Assembly (NCBI GenBank): GCA_001247695.2
Contig: LGRX02035411.1
Location: 62,001-126,000 of the forward strand
DNA length: 64,000 nt
From: Cymbomonas tetramitiformis
Lineage: Eukaryota > Chlorophyta > Pyramimonadophyceae > Pyramimonadales > Pyramimonadaceae
Direction of reading: 5' to 3'
In this document: one piece after another, positions 1 through 11,059 of the stretch
Position numbering within the stretch: position 1 is the first letter of the stretch
Layout of the letters: each line of letters opens with the position of its first letter
Notes under the pieces: model-generated
What the model saw: the letters and a program-made list of their open reading frames with translations, nothing else
Told to the model about the DNA's origin: nothing
Databases searched by the model: none
Translations under genes and position numbers: made by a program

Positions 1-500
1 TCTCATCTCCACGTATTTCACCTCACACTATCACATTCGCGTGACGTGTGACATGGGAATGGCCCCTACTCATCCTCCGCAATAGTCAATCTCCACTAGC
101 ACATTCGCGTGACGGCGTGACGCCAGAATATTTCTGTCTCCCGGAATATTTCACCTCTCCACTAGCACAATCGTGACGCGTGACGCCGGATCGAATATTT
201 CCTCATCTCGGAATATTTCCTCCCTATCACATTCGTGACGCCCGGCTCCGGAATATTTCTGTTTTTTCAGTGTTTCCTCTCCTGCTTATTCAGCGTGACA
301 GCGTGACATAAGAATATTTCTCATCTCGGAATATTTCTCCATGTCCACTAGCACATTCGCGTGACGCGTGACGCCGGAATATTTCTCATGTCCACTAGCA
401 CATTCGCGTGACGCGTGACGCCGGAATATTTCTCATCTCCGCATTATTTCACCTCTCCACTAGCACATTCGCGTGACTCCGGAATATTTCTCATCTGTCA
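1..500. repeat. degenerate tandem repeat, CGGAATATTTCTC / CACATTCGCGTGACG words
   Basis: About 480 bases are built from imperfect copies of a roughly 45-60 bp unit. It combines CCACTAGCACATTCGCGTGA with GACGCCGGAATATTTCTCAT. Unit length drifts and some copies have lost a block. No coding frame is maintained across it. It runs into the window edge, so its full size is unknown. Confidence 0.8.
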
Positions 501-519
501 CCAAAAAACTTTACTCAGC

Positions 520-730
520 TTCGCTTCCACTTTTGTTGTAGTCCGTGAAAACAGTAGAAAGATATTGGGCTATAAGCTCGCAAGTGGCCCACAAGTGGGC
601 AATTTCCTTGGAGGACTCTTTCTTAGTCATTATGAACAAATGCTTGAGAGAGTGCTTGTACAAATGAATGTGGTGTAACCGCAATCCAAAGGCCGGGCTC
701 CGCACTAAAGGCCGGAGCCCGGCCGCCCAC
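520..730. repeat. direct repeat copy 1 (about 215 bp), ends in a GC-rich hairpin
   Basis: This segment recurs almost identically at 1097-1311. It ends in a 10-bp perfect stem, CCGGGCTCCG with CGGAGCCCGG, around a 10-nt loop. Both strands are open across the repeat, so either strand could look coding, but no family is recognised. A direct pair beside a tyrosine-recombinase fragment resembles the split or terminal direct repeats of YR-type elements (inference). Confidence 0.75.
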
Positions 731-1096
731 GGGGGGGCTGGGTCGGGTGTCTTTCAATTAAATTTACTTCTAGGGAGTTCCAAGCCTTTAGAGGGCTTGC
801 TAGAATGAACGTGCTAGGCCGCATGTGGCGGTTATTGCGACTTCAGCTGTGCAGAATTGAGTCCGTGCCACTTCTGTAATCTGTCGGCCAGTGTCACTCT
901 ACAATTGAATGGTGTGTAAGCCGTCAGATCAATCTGTGGCTTTTTGTAAATAACTCTGTATGTTTCCGTGTCGACTTTTCTTGGCTCGTCACTCTGTGTC
1001 CTCGTACACTGTCGGTAAAAATTTTCGGGAATTTTTTCTACTGAAATTAACTTTTCTCTGTCACCAAACAACTGTAAACTGCTTAACACTTTACTC

Positions 1097-1311
1097 CGGC
1101 TTCGCTTCCACTTTTGTTGCAGTCCGTGAAAACAGTAGAAAGATATTGGGCTATAAGCTCGCAAGTGGCCCACAAGTGGGCAGCTTCCTTGGAGGACTCT
1201 TTCTTACTCATTATGAACAAATGCTTGAGAGAGTGCTTGTACAAATGAATGTGGTGTAACCGCAATCCAAAGGCCGGGCTCCGCACTAAAGGCCGGAGCC
1301 CGGCCGCCCAC
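1097..1311. repeat. direct repeat copy 2 (about 215 bp)
   Basis: Second copy of the 520-730 repeat, with only a few substitutions seen (GTTGTAGTCC/GTTGCAGTCC, GGCAATTTCC/GGCAGCTTCC, CTTAGTCATT/CTTACTCATT). The 366 bp between the copies holds an unrecognised minus-strand open frame (832-1173) that runs into copy 2. Confidence 0.75.
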
Positions 1312-1638
1312 CATATACTCCATTTACGTACTGCAGTAGAGCAAGTGGTGCGGCTTAACCGATACATCTCCAATCATGCAAAATCACTGTTGTCTGCTCA
1401 GGCAACGTGGCCACAACTCCGTCGGCTCTCTTAGTCATTATTGGCTTGATCCTAACCGCTGACAAACCATTGTAACCAGCTCGAGTCAAAAACGGCTTAG
1501 CAATCTGCATAATTCTCCGCGTCTCCAACCAACTGCCATACAGCACGACAACGAAAGTGATGTCTGCTCTTGCCGTAGGACACGGCCGATAACCAGGAAG
1601 GGCACTCCGAGCAGTCACCCGTAAGCAAGCACCTGCAA

Positions 1639-2286
1639 TCAATTCCAATGATCCCCTGTCATCCCAGGCGCCAACCGGCCCAGCTGTGACAAAATGTGTA
1701 GGATAGTAGCACGGTGTGTAGTAAAGTACAGGTCCATCGCGACCTTAGGTGTATACCCGCCACCTATATCGGAGATAACCCGGTGGCCCCAACCATGTGT
1801 CCATAGCCATTGACCCAATGACTTACGGGCACTACCACTGCCATAACGGCGCACATCAATAGCATCTGGGAAGGCCCTCGCATAAGCCTTCTTGAAGGCC
1901 CCGTGCCCCCGATAGGGCCCAGTGTACCAGCCACTGATCCCCTTGGGAGCAACAAACAATAGAGCACCAGTGTCAACAGGCTCCGCCAGAAGATACTCTT
2001 CCAAGACCTCCACGGGCCGGATCCCCGTGGCGGGGATCTCATTCGGCATATAGAAGCGGCGAGGCTTCCTAGCATCCGCGTTCTTGTCGAACACCAATTG
2101 CCCACGAACATAAGGCGATTGTTCCTCACCATTACGGACCACCACCACATGGGGGCAATACTTGTCCGTCGGGGGAGAGATGAACTGGATAGAGGCCCGG
2201 CTCCCAACCGTGATGACACGAAAGAACACACGGAGGAAGCAGGTGCCATTCACACGGAGGCAACCAAGTGTGCAGAACATGAACAC
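1639..2286 (-). pseudogene. tyrosine recombinase fragment (Crypton/YR-retroelement type)
   Basis: A 215-residue minus-strand frame carries the C-terminal signature of tyrosine recombinases. Near the N-terminus TLGCLRVNG resembles box I, with its catalytic Arg. Further on, RYGSGSARKSLGQWLWTHG resembles the HxxR box region. Then GGGYTPKVAMDLYF ends with the candidate nucleophilic Tyr. The N-terminal part of the enzyme is missing or out of frame upstream (2,290-2,400), so it is probably a remnant. A further minus-strand frame (1355-1648) follows directly and is not recognised. YR enzymes mobilise Cryptons, DIRS and Ngaro elements, and the flanking 215-bp direct repeats would fit the latter two. 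Which class this is remains inference. Confidence 0.6.
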
Positions 2287-2520
2287 GAGGCGCTGGTGCC
2301 GTCCAGAACGGCGTCGGAGGTCGAAGCCACGGTTCCAGATACCCAGCCACTCTGCAATGGTCTAGGCCATCTTGGCCAAGGACTCCTTTTTGTTGCGCTT
2401 GCCCATATATATGCTCAAGAGCTCAAGTGGCGCAATAGATCGCAAAAGCAACAATCATGTAAAAATTTAACTATCTGGCCAGTGAGACACCTTCCGTTGA
2501 CCAACACTGGGCAACTTTGA

Positions 2521-3161
2521 CCGTGATTTCCGGAGCCGTCCGATATCCAAATTCGCTTTTGAAACCGGATTTGAGCATGGCGCACCCCAGTTTATATCGA
2601 TAGCCGCGAGGAAATTTTCATCCGAGAAAATTTTACCTCACCGTATTATCCCATACAGAGGGAGTCCATCAATTGCAGGGTGAATCAACACCCATGTTCA
2701 TCAATTTACAATTCAAATCACGGCTTTGATCGGTCAAATTTGTGAAATCGATCAAGTGACCGATTCCAAAAAGGGTAAGTGTCACGCTATAGCCAATAGC
2801 GTGTCACTTTGAACGATATGAAGGCGATATGGTCATGGATGGTCAGGCGCGCCATGTCGATATTCGGCGCGTCTGCGCGTCTAGATTGCACATGGTTATT
2901 GCTTCATGCTTGGCGTGAACGTGAATTGAAGATGACAAGCGACTACAGTCATAGTCACAGTGTCACTGTAGTCATAGTCAGCACTCGCACTCCTCACCTC
3001 ACGTTCCAGAGCAACCGTCAACAGTTTTTAGTACAACGAGTCAACTTGATCTACGCAGAAGACATTTTCGTTTTACATACACACGATCCCAACTAACCCA
3101 TTCTGCGGCCACACTCATCCTGCAGAAGTCAATTTCCTCCGTCCCGCAGTAAACATAATCC
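2521..3161. other. intergenic region upstream of the KH gene
   Basis: No convincing gene. It holds two short hairpins, one around CACGCTATAGCCAATAGCGTG (2,790-2,810) and a longer imperfect palindrome of AGTCATAGTCACAGTG words (2,940-2,980). This is the likely promoter region of the KH-domain gene that starts at 3162. No clear TATA box was found. Confidence 0.4.
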
Positions 3162-6100
3162 ATGGAAGGGCAAGAACAATTGTTAGTCGACGCTTTTGAG
3201 AAGAAAAATTCTTCTGCACTTGCGGAATATGCCGTGAAGACCTTTGGAGATGAGAAAACAAGCATTCAGTTTTTTTCCCAGATCCTGAGCGAACTGAGGA
3301 AAATCGCACAGCAGAAAGCTAACGAGGCACTCGCTCTTGTAAAGGAGGTTGAAGAGCAAACAACTGGGGCAGCTGGCATCGAGAAGGGTGAAGAGAAGAA
3401 GGAAGCACGCAACGATCGCAACGACAGACTCCGCACTGAGCGAACAGATCGTGGTGCAGGAAGTGACCGCCGGGCGTTTGAGGACTCCAAGCGGAAAGCC
3501 AAGGACGCTCACCCTGTTGATCATGAATCCAAAAAGATCCGCAGTACAGATCTTGACTTCATGAAGCAAGACACGCACGCGTTGGAAGCGGAACTCTTCA
3601 TGCTGCTTCCAGATAATACGATCGGACCTATTATTGGGAAAGGAGGGGCAAGTATCAAGGGTATCATAAGGAAAACTGGTGCCAAGGTCGAAATTGAGAG
3701 GGCTGCGAGCTGGTCGGACGGCACGATGAGGATGATCTACTTTTCAGGCAACTTAAAAAGCATCACTCAGGCTCAGCATGAAGCGGCTGCCCTGTCGGAG
3801 GTTGACTTCATCACCATTCTGCTTCCGAACAGTATCTGTGGCGTCGTTATTGGAAAAGGTGGAAGTCATATCAAGCAACTGGAAAAGGACACCGGTATTA
3901 AACTAGTTATCCCTTCTTTGACCTATTCAAGTTGTCACTGTTGCCCTCTCATTTGACGCACACAACTGTGGAAGTACGCTCATAATTTTGTCTTTAAAGG
4001 AATGCGCTTCTGCATCTTCAGGTGCGACTCTGAAGATCCAGCCTGAAGATGAGGATAACGTAAGGAAAATCCAGATCCACGGTGGGCTGAGGTGGGTTCC
4101 GACAAGAAACTCATTTTAAGCATAGACGCAAGGATACGTTGTGTTCCCTGCACCTGTTGTTCTTTGGTGGTTTACTCAAACAGGGTGGACGTTACTTGTA
4201 TGCTGCAGGGAACGTACTCACGCGCAGCACTGTATTTGCAAGATAATGGCGCAAGATCAACGGAGGGGTATACTCATGTCTTGTTTCATGTTGAAGCTTT
4301 CTTGTTCCGCTCTGAACCTTACTTCGACTGTGTAGCCCATCTCTGTTACGGTTACAAAAAGCTCCTTTCGCCTGGAGCGTTTCGTTTCCACCACGAAGTT
4401 TCAACCAAGTCTAGGCTTGTCAGCTCTTCGTTTCTGTCTTCCTTCGACGCTCAAATCGGGTCCAGGGCACTTGGACCCGAGTTTTGACCTCGGGTCCAAA
4501 ATTCCTCCCGTCTCGTCGCTCTTTTGTGAGCTGGTTATTGTTCAATCCCTTGTTAGCTGTGTCCTAGTTTATGGTGACTTTCTCTCGGCAAATCAGAGGA
4601 GAACTGAAGAGGGTGACAACTTTACCCAGAAGTGCGTTTTGCCTTTCGGGCTTTTTGTGCTGTTCCACTTGATATCCACAGCACTGCATCTTCCTCACAC
4701 GCCCCTCTTGTTTTCTTGAAGTGCCGTGCTCCGTAACCGTGCTTCTCAAATGTTTCTGGGAACCTTTCTTTCTGAGAAAGCCTCACTTTCACCGAACAGC
4801 CTGGTATGAAGTTTTTGAGTATGTGAAAACATAGGTTGTAGTCTGCGACACCCTCTCTCGGAAGTTGCGCTCGATACTGTAAGTGTGAAATGGAAGATTG
4901 TTAGTGCTGAAAACGGATGCTTTAAAAAAAAAACGCTTTGGAAAAGTCGTGCACAAGTTCTCTGCAAATGTGTAGATCCTTGGAAAATCTGTAAACTCGG
5001 ACTGTGCTGTGGCCACTTTCTGTCGCAGGGCATGTATCTGTACCCAACCTACAGACGGGGGTTTAGAGTGTGAGAGGTTCAACACTGAAACCGTTGTGTT
5101 TGTCACTTGTCGATCCTACCAGTTCTTCCTCGATCCCTGAGCCAAGTAACTCTCCATGCCGATCATCTTGATCCGTCTCTCCCTACCTTTCCGATGAACT
5201 CCCAACTTCAAGCTGCCCTCGTGGCTCGTCAGAAGTCTCGTTTGATCTGCTGAGCCTCATCAAACTTTTCTTCGGGTAGGGAGGTGTCCTGAGCAACCGC
5301 TCCTAGCACTTGTTTCGAAACTCTCCTGTCGATGTTCCAAGAGGGCTCAAAAGTGTGTGCTCCCTCCCCTTTTTTTAGGTCATTTTGATCCAAGAGACAG
5401 GGACCCGAATGCCTACCCCAGTCACGAAGAACCTCAGCGGATGCACATGATGGACCAACGGGGACCTTACAATGAGGTTCGAGACTACAATTCCGCCCCT
5501 TTTAGTCTGTTGGCCTTCGGAGGCCAGCCGACGAGGCGCACCCATGGTCGTGGGAACCCTCCAGCGTCGTGCTGCCTCGACTCTTCCACAAGCTGCGCCC
5601 CTACTGCTACCAGAAGATTATCACAGGGCACCCGATCACTCCTCCGTAACGTTTGCTTCAGCGTACACCCTATTTCTTTCACGAACAGACGCTTTCCGTG
5701 GGGTCTCGCCAGACTCGTCTGTTGAGATCGTGACAACAACCCGATAGTTCGCTACCTGAGACAGATCGAGAGAGCCCTCTCTTGCTGCGCGTCAGGGTCC
5801 GCTCGCTTCAGGTAGGCACAAGCTGTCGAACCGCGAGACTTCGAAGACGACGTTTATCCACTTCGCAGAGTGTTGCCTTTGATCGACGTGGCCCACTCTC
5901 TTCCCTTATCATCCCGCGTGCTCAAGTTGGATAGTTTGTTGAGGTTGACCGAGATAGACCTATCAATGAAGGGCTCTAGGCTTACACCTGTTGATGGCCT
6001 GCTCGTCACTTCAACGGGTTTAGCTCTCAGGAGTTCCCTGTGACTCTTCTCGCACCTTGCCGCCTTACTCTTGCCCTGCGATTTAGATCGTTGTCACTCG

Positions 6101-7025
6101 AACTGGGTCAGTGCAAATTTTGTTGTAGCGAACTGCAACAACCTGGAGCCTGCTGCAATCCTCCGATATAAATTGTGTCATCCGAGCCCCGAGAATCACA
6201 GAGATATCAGGGATCATTTGGTTCTTGTACGTATCTATATATTCGGCAGCTTCTGTCACCAACCTCTGCATTGTTTGTACAGGTGCCGATGATGAATCCC
6301 ACCCCCATTCCCAATATGGATCAACAGGCTCAACTTCAAATGCAGATGCAAAACGAGCAGCAGATGCTGCAAGCTCTTTATCAGCAGCAGGTACGGTGAC
6401 GAGTAGAGGAATGTGTCTCCAGTGTCCTCAGCTGTGTGGGTAGAAGGAGCGTAGACAGCTTATCTTGGTCTTTCACCTGCACGTCAGGTGGTGTGGGATT
6501 TATACGGTGGTCTAACTATCTCCCTTTCTCTCGAATCTATGTTAGTGGCCCGTTTTGTAGTCTTGCCCGGCCCATACCCTTGTTATGTCTGAGCCACCTC
6601 TTACACTGCTATCTTTCTTTTCTCACAGCTACAGCAACAGCAAGCTCTCGGCATGGCCCAGCAGCAGCAACAACCGCAGCCACAGCCGCAGCCGCAGCAG
6701 CCTCAGTTTCCACAACAGGTAAAGCATATAGCTGTAAACACTTGTGGCAATACTGTCTTTTGGTGTGAAGTTGCTCTCCTGGAAGATCATTTTCTGCAGA
6801 AGGTGAACATTGTCATACGCTGTTTGGGCTTTTTACTTTTAACAGGCACAGATGCAGCAACAGATGCAGCAACAGGCTCTCCAGCAGATGCAAGGAGTGC
6901 CGGCGATGCCAATGCAAGGACAAGGCATGATGATGCCCACGCAAGGACAAGGCATGATGATGCCAATGCAACCGGGAATGATGATGCCAATGCCGATGGC
7001 GCCAGGAAAAGGAGGAACTCGCTAG
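3162..7025 (+). CDS. KH-domain RNA-binding protein with Q/M-rich tail (multi-exon)
   Basis: Exon 1 (3162-3894) starts at ATG with a charged, helical N-terminal region, then KH1 (about residues 142-212, GxxG as GKGG in IIGKGGASIKGI) and the start of KH2 (IGKGGSHIKQLEKDTG). The donor after g3894 and acceptor before g4022 restore KH2 in frame as DTG-ATLKIQPEDEDNVRKIQIHG. Exon 2 ends near 4081 (phase 1) or 4091. A later exon starting at 5379 reads HFDPRDRDPNAYP in the phase fitting the 4081 donor. Its 3' end, and any exon between 5.5 and 6.28 kb, are unresolved. The last three exons are phase 0: 6283-6390, 6629-6718 and 6846-7025, encoding Gln-rich then GMMMPM-rich sequence and stop. Two KH domains plus a prion-like Q/M tail suggest a splicing or mRNA-fate regulator. 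The exact family is not recognised. Confidence 0.75.
4092..5378 (+). other. large intron region of the KH gene
   Basis: Sequence between the KH2-completing exon and the exon at 5379. A classical acceptor (CCCCTTTTTTTAG) closes it at 5378. Open frames inside are short, lack family similarity and are probably chance. A small uncalled exon completing the last KH2 helix could lie here. Confidence 0.45.
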
Positions 7026-8012
7026 GTATCACCGCCAGCTTCAGGAAGAATAAGTGTTGCAGTAAGCTTCTTTTATTTTGGCTCCATGGTTTTTCACCCA
7101 CTGTACTACAGAACGGCAGAGATAGTCGTATGGAAGAGGTATCTGTGGGTGCTACTCATACTCACCTTGACCCATTCTCTTGTCAACCTCAGCTTAAGAA
7201 AGCTCGAGTTGTTGTGAAGTCAATGGATATTTGTTTTCATAATTGTAATCTTTCAATACGATTTGATGTTCTTTTATGCAAGCTCAAAGAGCCTCTTGTA
7301 CGGAATGTACGATTAACACCCTCCTTTCAGTTATTAAAGTCTTAAGCTCTGATATAGTGCTTTTGTTGTTGCTCCATATAGAAAAGTTAGCATAATGATG
7401 AGTACTCAAGTATTGGGAGTCTAAGCTTGATGGCAGACAAATCAAGATTTTGACGTATATGCCACCTAGAAGGATTTGAGTGTGTGTGTGTCTCTATGAG
7501 CGGATATCCCACATTGCGGAGGAGTGCTTAGGACTTCTGACCGAGTTTTCTAATCAGCTGCGACTACATAGCCCAGCATGCATGACACATATGTGTATGG
7601 AAACCCGGCCGGTGCACTGCGTGTGGAATAATAAAATACGGACCAATGGTCCCAATGTCAAAATCCGTCCACCTGGTCCCCACCCGAAGGCAGCTAACCC
7701 AGGTCTACCTAGAGCACTCTGGCTCAAACATACTGTCCCGCTGGACACAATATCTTGATTACCCTGAAGAGTACAGACTATGGACCTAAAAATGCTAAGC
7801 TGGGGCTGAAACCCTCAAAAAGCATAATTACCCGCTCCAGCACAGAGTCATGCATGACAACAATAACAAAGCCATCACCCCGCAAAGCCTACTGAACAAT
7901 GCCTAGATGAGAAGCAACATGAGGTAGCTTCGCAGCCCCCCATCTGAAGGATAACTGTGGCCACCTCTCATCAAAACGGTCGGCACTGAACAGGCACAGG
8001 TCCTAGTCTCCT
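7026..8012. other. 3' flank of the KH gene and intergenic DNA
   Basis: Begins with the probable 3' UTR of the KH gene. The rest shows only short unrecognised frames on both strands (7480-7758). No repeat family or RNA gene is recognised here. Confidence 0.35.
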
Positions 8013-8165
8013 CTACCTACACTCTAATGAGCCGATTGCCCCTTTGCGGTGTCGGCTGAATCTGTACAGCCTCCAGCTCAGAGCCCAGCTGCTCAAGGTC
8101 CTCCAAGTCCTGCAACTCCTGTACGGTAAGCGGCTTCTCCACATCCGTACCTGAAGCACAAGGGA
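8013..8165 (-). pseudogene. possible terminal exon of an unknown minus-strand gene
   Basis: On the minus strand a plausible acceptor (GTGCTTCAG) opens an exon encoding TDVEKPLTVQELQDLEDLE and continuing QLGSELEAVQIQPTPQRGNR, then a stop at 8013. The acidic, helical composition looks more protein-like than the neighbouring frames. No family is recognised and no upstream exon is visible, so it may be a remnant of the retroelement lying further upstream on the same strand. Confidence 0.3.
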
Positions 8166-8182
8166 GGGCGTGTGAGATATAT

Positions 8183-8530
8183 TGTACCGCAATATATCGG
8201 GTGGTAACTGAATAATTATCATACAAGTGTAAACTGATTATAAGAGTTAACGAATATAAAGCTATCTGTGACCTAGGTATCTGTCACCAAGTACTGTACG
8301 AGTACTGGTACAACCAAACGGAGTCAGAGCAATAATGACCTGCACTGAATCCAGCACACCACCCAATAACTGTACGGAGTGTTGTTCAGGTGGCAGAGAG
8401 CGGCTCACAGATAAAATGTTCCGAAACAACAAACGGCTAGGAGCTGGAAACTGCTAGTGGGAGGCTTGTGCTTTAGCCAGGGCGGTTGTACCGCAATATA
8501 TCGGGTGGTAACTGAATAATTATCATACAC
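8183..8530. repeat. 43-bp direct repeat flanking a 262-bp segment
   Basis: The segment GTACCGCAATATATCGGGTG plus GTAACTGAATAATTATCATA occurs at 8183-8225 and again at 8488-8530, with no difference seen. The intervening 262 bp have no recognised content. Confidence 0.7.
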
Positions 8531-8619
8531 GGTCCCTTTCTAAAATTGCTGCTAGGATATTGCTCACAAGCTAAGTTCCTACAGCTCAATCTTACAGCCA
8601 CTCAGCCACTTTCAAAGTG

Positions 8620-8860
8620 GTCCACAAAGCTGTAGAGTTCACCAGTGTTGAAGATGTTGTCAGAGTCAAAGATGTTCAACCAGAACCAGAGTCCAGAGAC
8701 CATAATCCAGAACCAGAGTCCAGTGATCAGAGTCTAGAGTCCAGAACCAGAACCATAGTCCAGAAGCCAAGACCAGAATCCAGAACCAAAATCCAGAAAC
8801 CGAGACCAAGAAGAAGACTCGTGGAACAAATTAAGGAATCCACAAAAGTGAAAACCAAAA
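8620..8860. repeat. simple CCAGAACCAGAGTCCAGA-type repeat
   Basis: Low-complexity tandem words (CCAGAACCAGAGTCCAGA and variants) give long open frames on both strands. The frames are a consequence of composition and are not called as genes. Confidence 0.65.
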
Positions 8861-9666
8861 GGCACAGTCTGCCGAAACCAGTGACAGAAAAGAAATGCTG
8901 AAAGTGAAAGTGAAAGGCAAGTCAGGCAGACAGTTTGCAGTCACTCCAATGGGATGTACCGCTGCGGTGAAGTCAGGGGCTCGATCGAGCACCACCGAAC
9001 CTTGAACCGCTGACACACATGCAAGACACACGAGTGCGGGCAGGGCTAGGGATGCAAAAGAGAAGACTCTCGGCAATGTTGCCACACCGACACGTGACCG
9101 TGTAGCCGGTGGGGCCGAAGGAATCTCGTCCCCGTGGTAAGAATAACCGTCGGAGTCGTCGTCATCGTAGATCATGGAAAGCTCAACCGGGTGAATTGGG
9201 TCGTGAGAAAAGTCAATCGAACACAAATTAAGAGATGTGTCGTCGCATGCTGGCAAGACCTGGTCCATAAAAGTGACCCGGAGCGGTTCCTCGAAAGGAG
9301 ACTCGTGGGCAGCTGGGTCCGATGGCAAAACCGGGTAAAGCCTAGTGTCGATCTCATGATTGGCAGGTGGTGGCACATCGCACACCACCTGCGGCACAGA
9401 CAAAGTGCCAAGGTGTAGAGGTGGTTGCACACTGGCAATGGTAGCACCACCGACCTGTGCAACCGCAGCCGCAAACCGCAGGGAGTCCAGGACACCCCGT
9501 GCGTCGGATAGGACATCCCCCATGCCGGTGTCCGAGGCACCACGACCCAAGCCGTGGGTCGGGCACGCAATCCCACATCGTGCTTCACCGGTGCTGGATT
9601 TGGCACGCCGACAGTGTGATAGTCATCAGTGTCATCACCGATACGGCTCGACTACTATGACTACTT

Positions 9667-9899
9667 TCATGAAGGGGGTGACTTTGTGTCACTGACAGTC
9701 AACCCCCTTTCTGTGTCACCCCTCACTGCGAGTGTCACTTGCAGTCTGTCACGTGCTCTCCGACAGACAATCCGACACACACAAAACCCTGAGTAATTGT
9801 GTTATCAAATTGTCTTAGCCGTTTTGCCCGTTCCTGACTGTTTCCTGAAGTTGTGAATATATATCTTAACTATATATATATATATCACACTCTTCGTGA
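9667..9899 (+). repeat. 5' LTR of element A
   Basis: 233 bp. It begins with a stem-loop in which GAAGGGGG and CCCCCTTTC can pair, with an inner GTGAC/GTCAC stem. It ends with an AT-rich run and CTTCGTGA. The internal region then starts GGTTATCGGCCTGTTCC, the candidate primer-binding site. Confidence 0.88.
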
Positions 9900-10383
9900 G
9901 GTTATCGGCCTGTTCCACGTATTTTCGGGAGCGGTGCTTAGCTATTTCCCGTATCTATTCGCATCTACGTATCTACACATCTTCGTATCTTCGGCCGCGC
10001 CGTATCTTCAACGCTTCTATATTTCAACGTTTGCTTCAACGTATCTCTTCACGTATCTATTCGCGGCCACGTATCTCCCGGATCTCTTCCGCGCATCTTC
10101 GTTCATCTACGTTTTCCCTTTGAGTTCTCTTTCGTGTCCACTTCTTTATCAACGCATCTACTTTGTCAACACGATTTTACTTTACGCTCTGGCTGGCAGC
10201 ACTTATCCTGCAGCAAAATTGGCTTATCTCACGAAGTTTTTGACCAGACCGGCGTTTCCCCCGCGAAATTTGACCCATCATTGGGTTTTTCATCGCTGGA
10301 AATGGTTAATTTTACAGAAATTTAAGTCCTTGTCGCCACAAACCCAAACCTCTTCCCCTTCAGATTTTACAGTTTCAGTGGTC

Positions 10384-10809
10384 ATGGCTTCTTTGCGTCA
10401 GCGTGCCCGCATGGTAGCGTTGCATTCTACGCTGAACTTACTTCGACAACGACATTTTACCTCTGGCAACGCTCTGGTGGTGTCTGGTGGTGCTTGCGCA
10501 CCAGACATCAACCTCGACACCAACATTTCCGTCGTCGACGACAAGCTCTCTGACTTCCACGACTTCATCTCTCCGCTTCCCTCGCCTTCGCCTTACACGC
10601 CCCCTAGTCACCATCTGGTGGTGTCTGGTGGTGCTATCGCACTCACTTCGCCCCTCGCCATCGTCCCTTTTGGGTTTCTTCCCATGCACTCGATCACGTC
10701 CCATCTCCGCATTTTTCACTTTCCACCTCCCTACCCCCTCTCCATCGACGCATTCGCTATGGTGGTGCCTGGCCGCTTTTGGCTCTTGCACCGTACAGGG
10801 ATTGGTTGA
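10384..10809 (+). CDS. 141-aa protein of miniature LTR element A, unknown function
   Basis: Starts MASLRQRARM and ends HRTGIG then stop. The frame is open upstream to 9853, but this ATG is chosen because the homologous ORFs in B and G begin at the same place with the same motif. The element B copy aligns without gaps over all 141 residues, 76 identical (counted by eye). Three spaced LVV-S/P-G motifs occur: LVVSGGA near residues 31-37 and 78-84, and MVVPG near 126-130. The centre is Pro/Ser-rich (SPLPSPSP). No zinc knuckle, protease, RT or integrase motif is seen. It could be a degenerate capsid-like protein; I do not recognise it. Copies in F, G and H are frameshifted. Confidence 0.6.
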   Translation: MASLRQRARMVALHSTLNLLRQRHFTSGNALVVSGGACAPDINLDTNISVVDDKLSDFHDFISPLPSPSPYTPPSHHLVVSGGAIALTSPLAIVPFGFLPMHSITSHLRIFHFPPPYPLSIDAFAMVVPGRFWLLHRTGIG

Positions 10810-11059
10810 CCGTCACCTTGGTGGCACTCGACACCCTCCACCATCGAGGGCACCACCGCCGCCGAAATTCATCCCCACCAAGAATTAGAACAGACATCGG
10901 CAGTTTTGTGTTGTGACCTAGCAAGCCTAGACATGCAATTGTTGCTTAGCCATCGCCCACGCGGGGATCCGCCACTAGATGGACTGAAAAAGGTCCCATT
11001 GGGCCGAGTAACATTTGTGTACTAGCTAGGACCTAGGGTGAATTGCTGCATCCTGCCTG

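Noticed and set aside
8617..8901. Lys/Pro/Glu-rich 94-codon ORF
   Set aside because: It is a translation of a simple CCAGAACCAGAGTCCAGA repeat, and the opposite strand carries gag-relic sequence.
9853..10383. Long upstream extension of the element A ORF (would give 318 aa)
   Set aside because: Homologous ORFs in B and G begin at the MASLRQRARM-type start and have no matching upstream protein. The extension lies in leader and LTR sequence.
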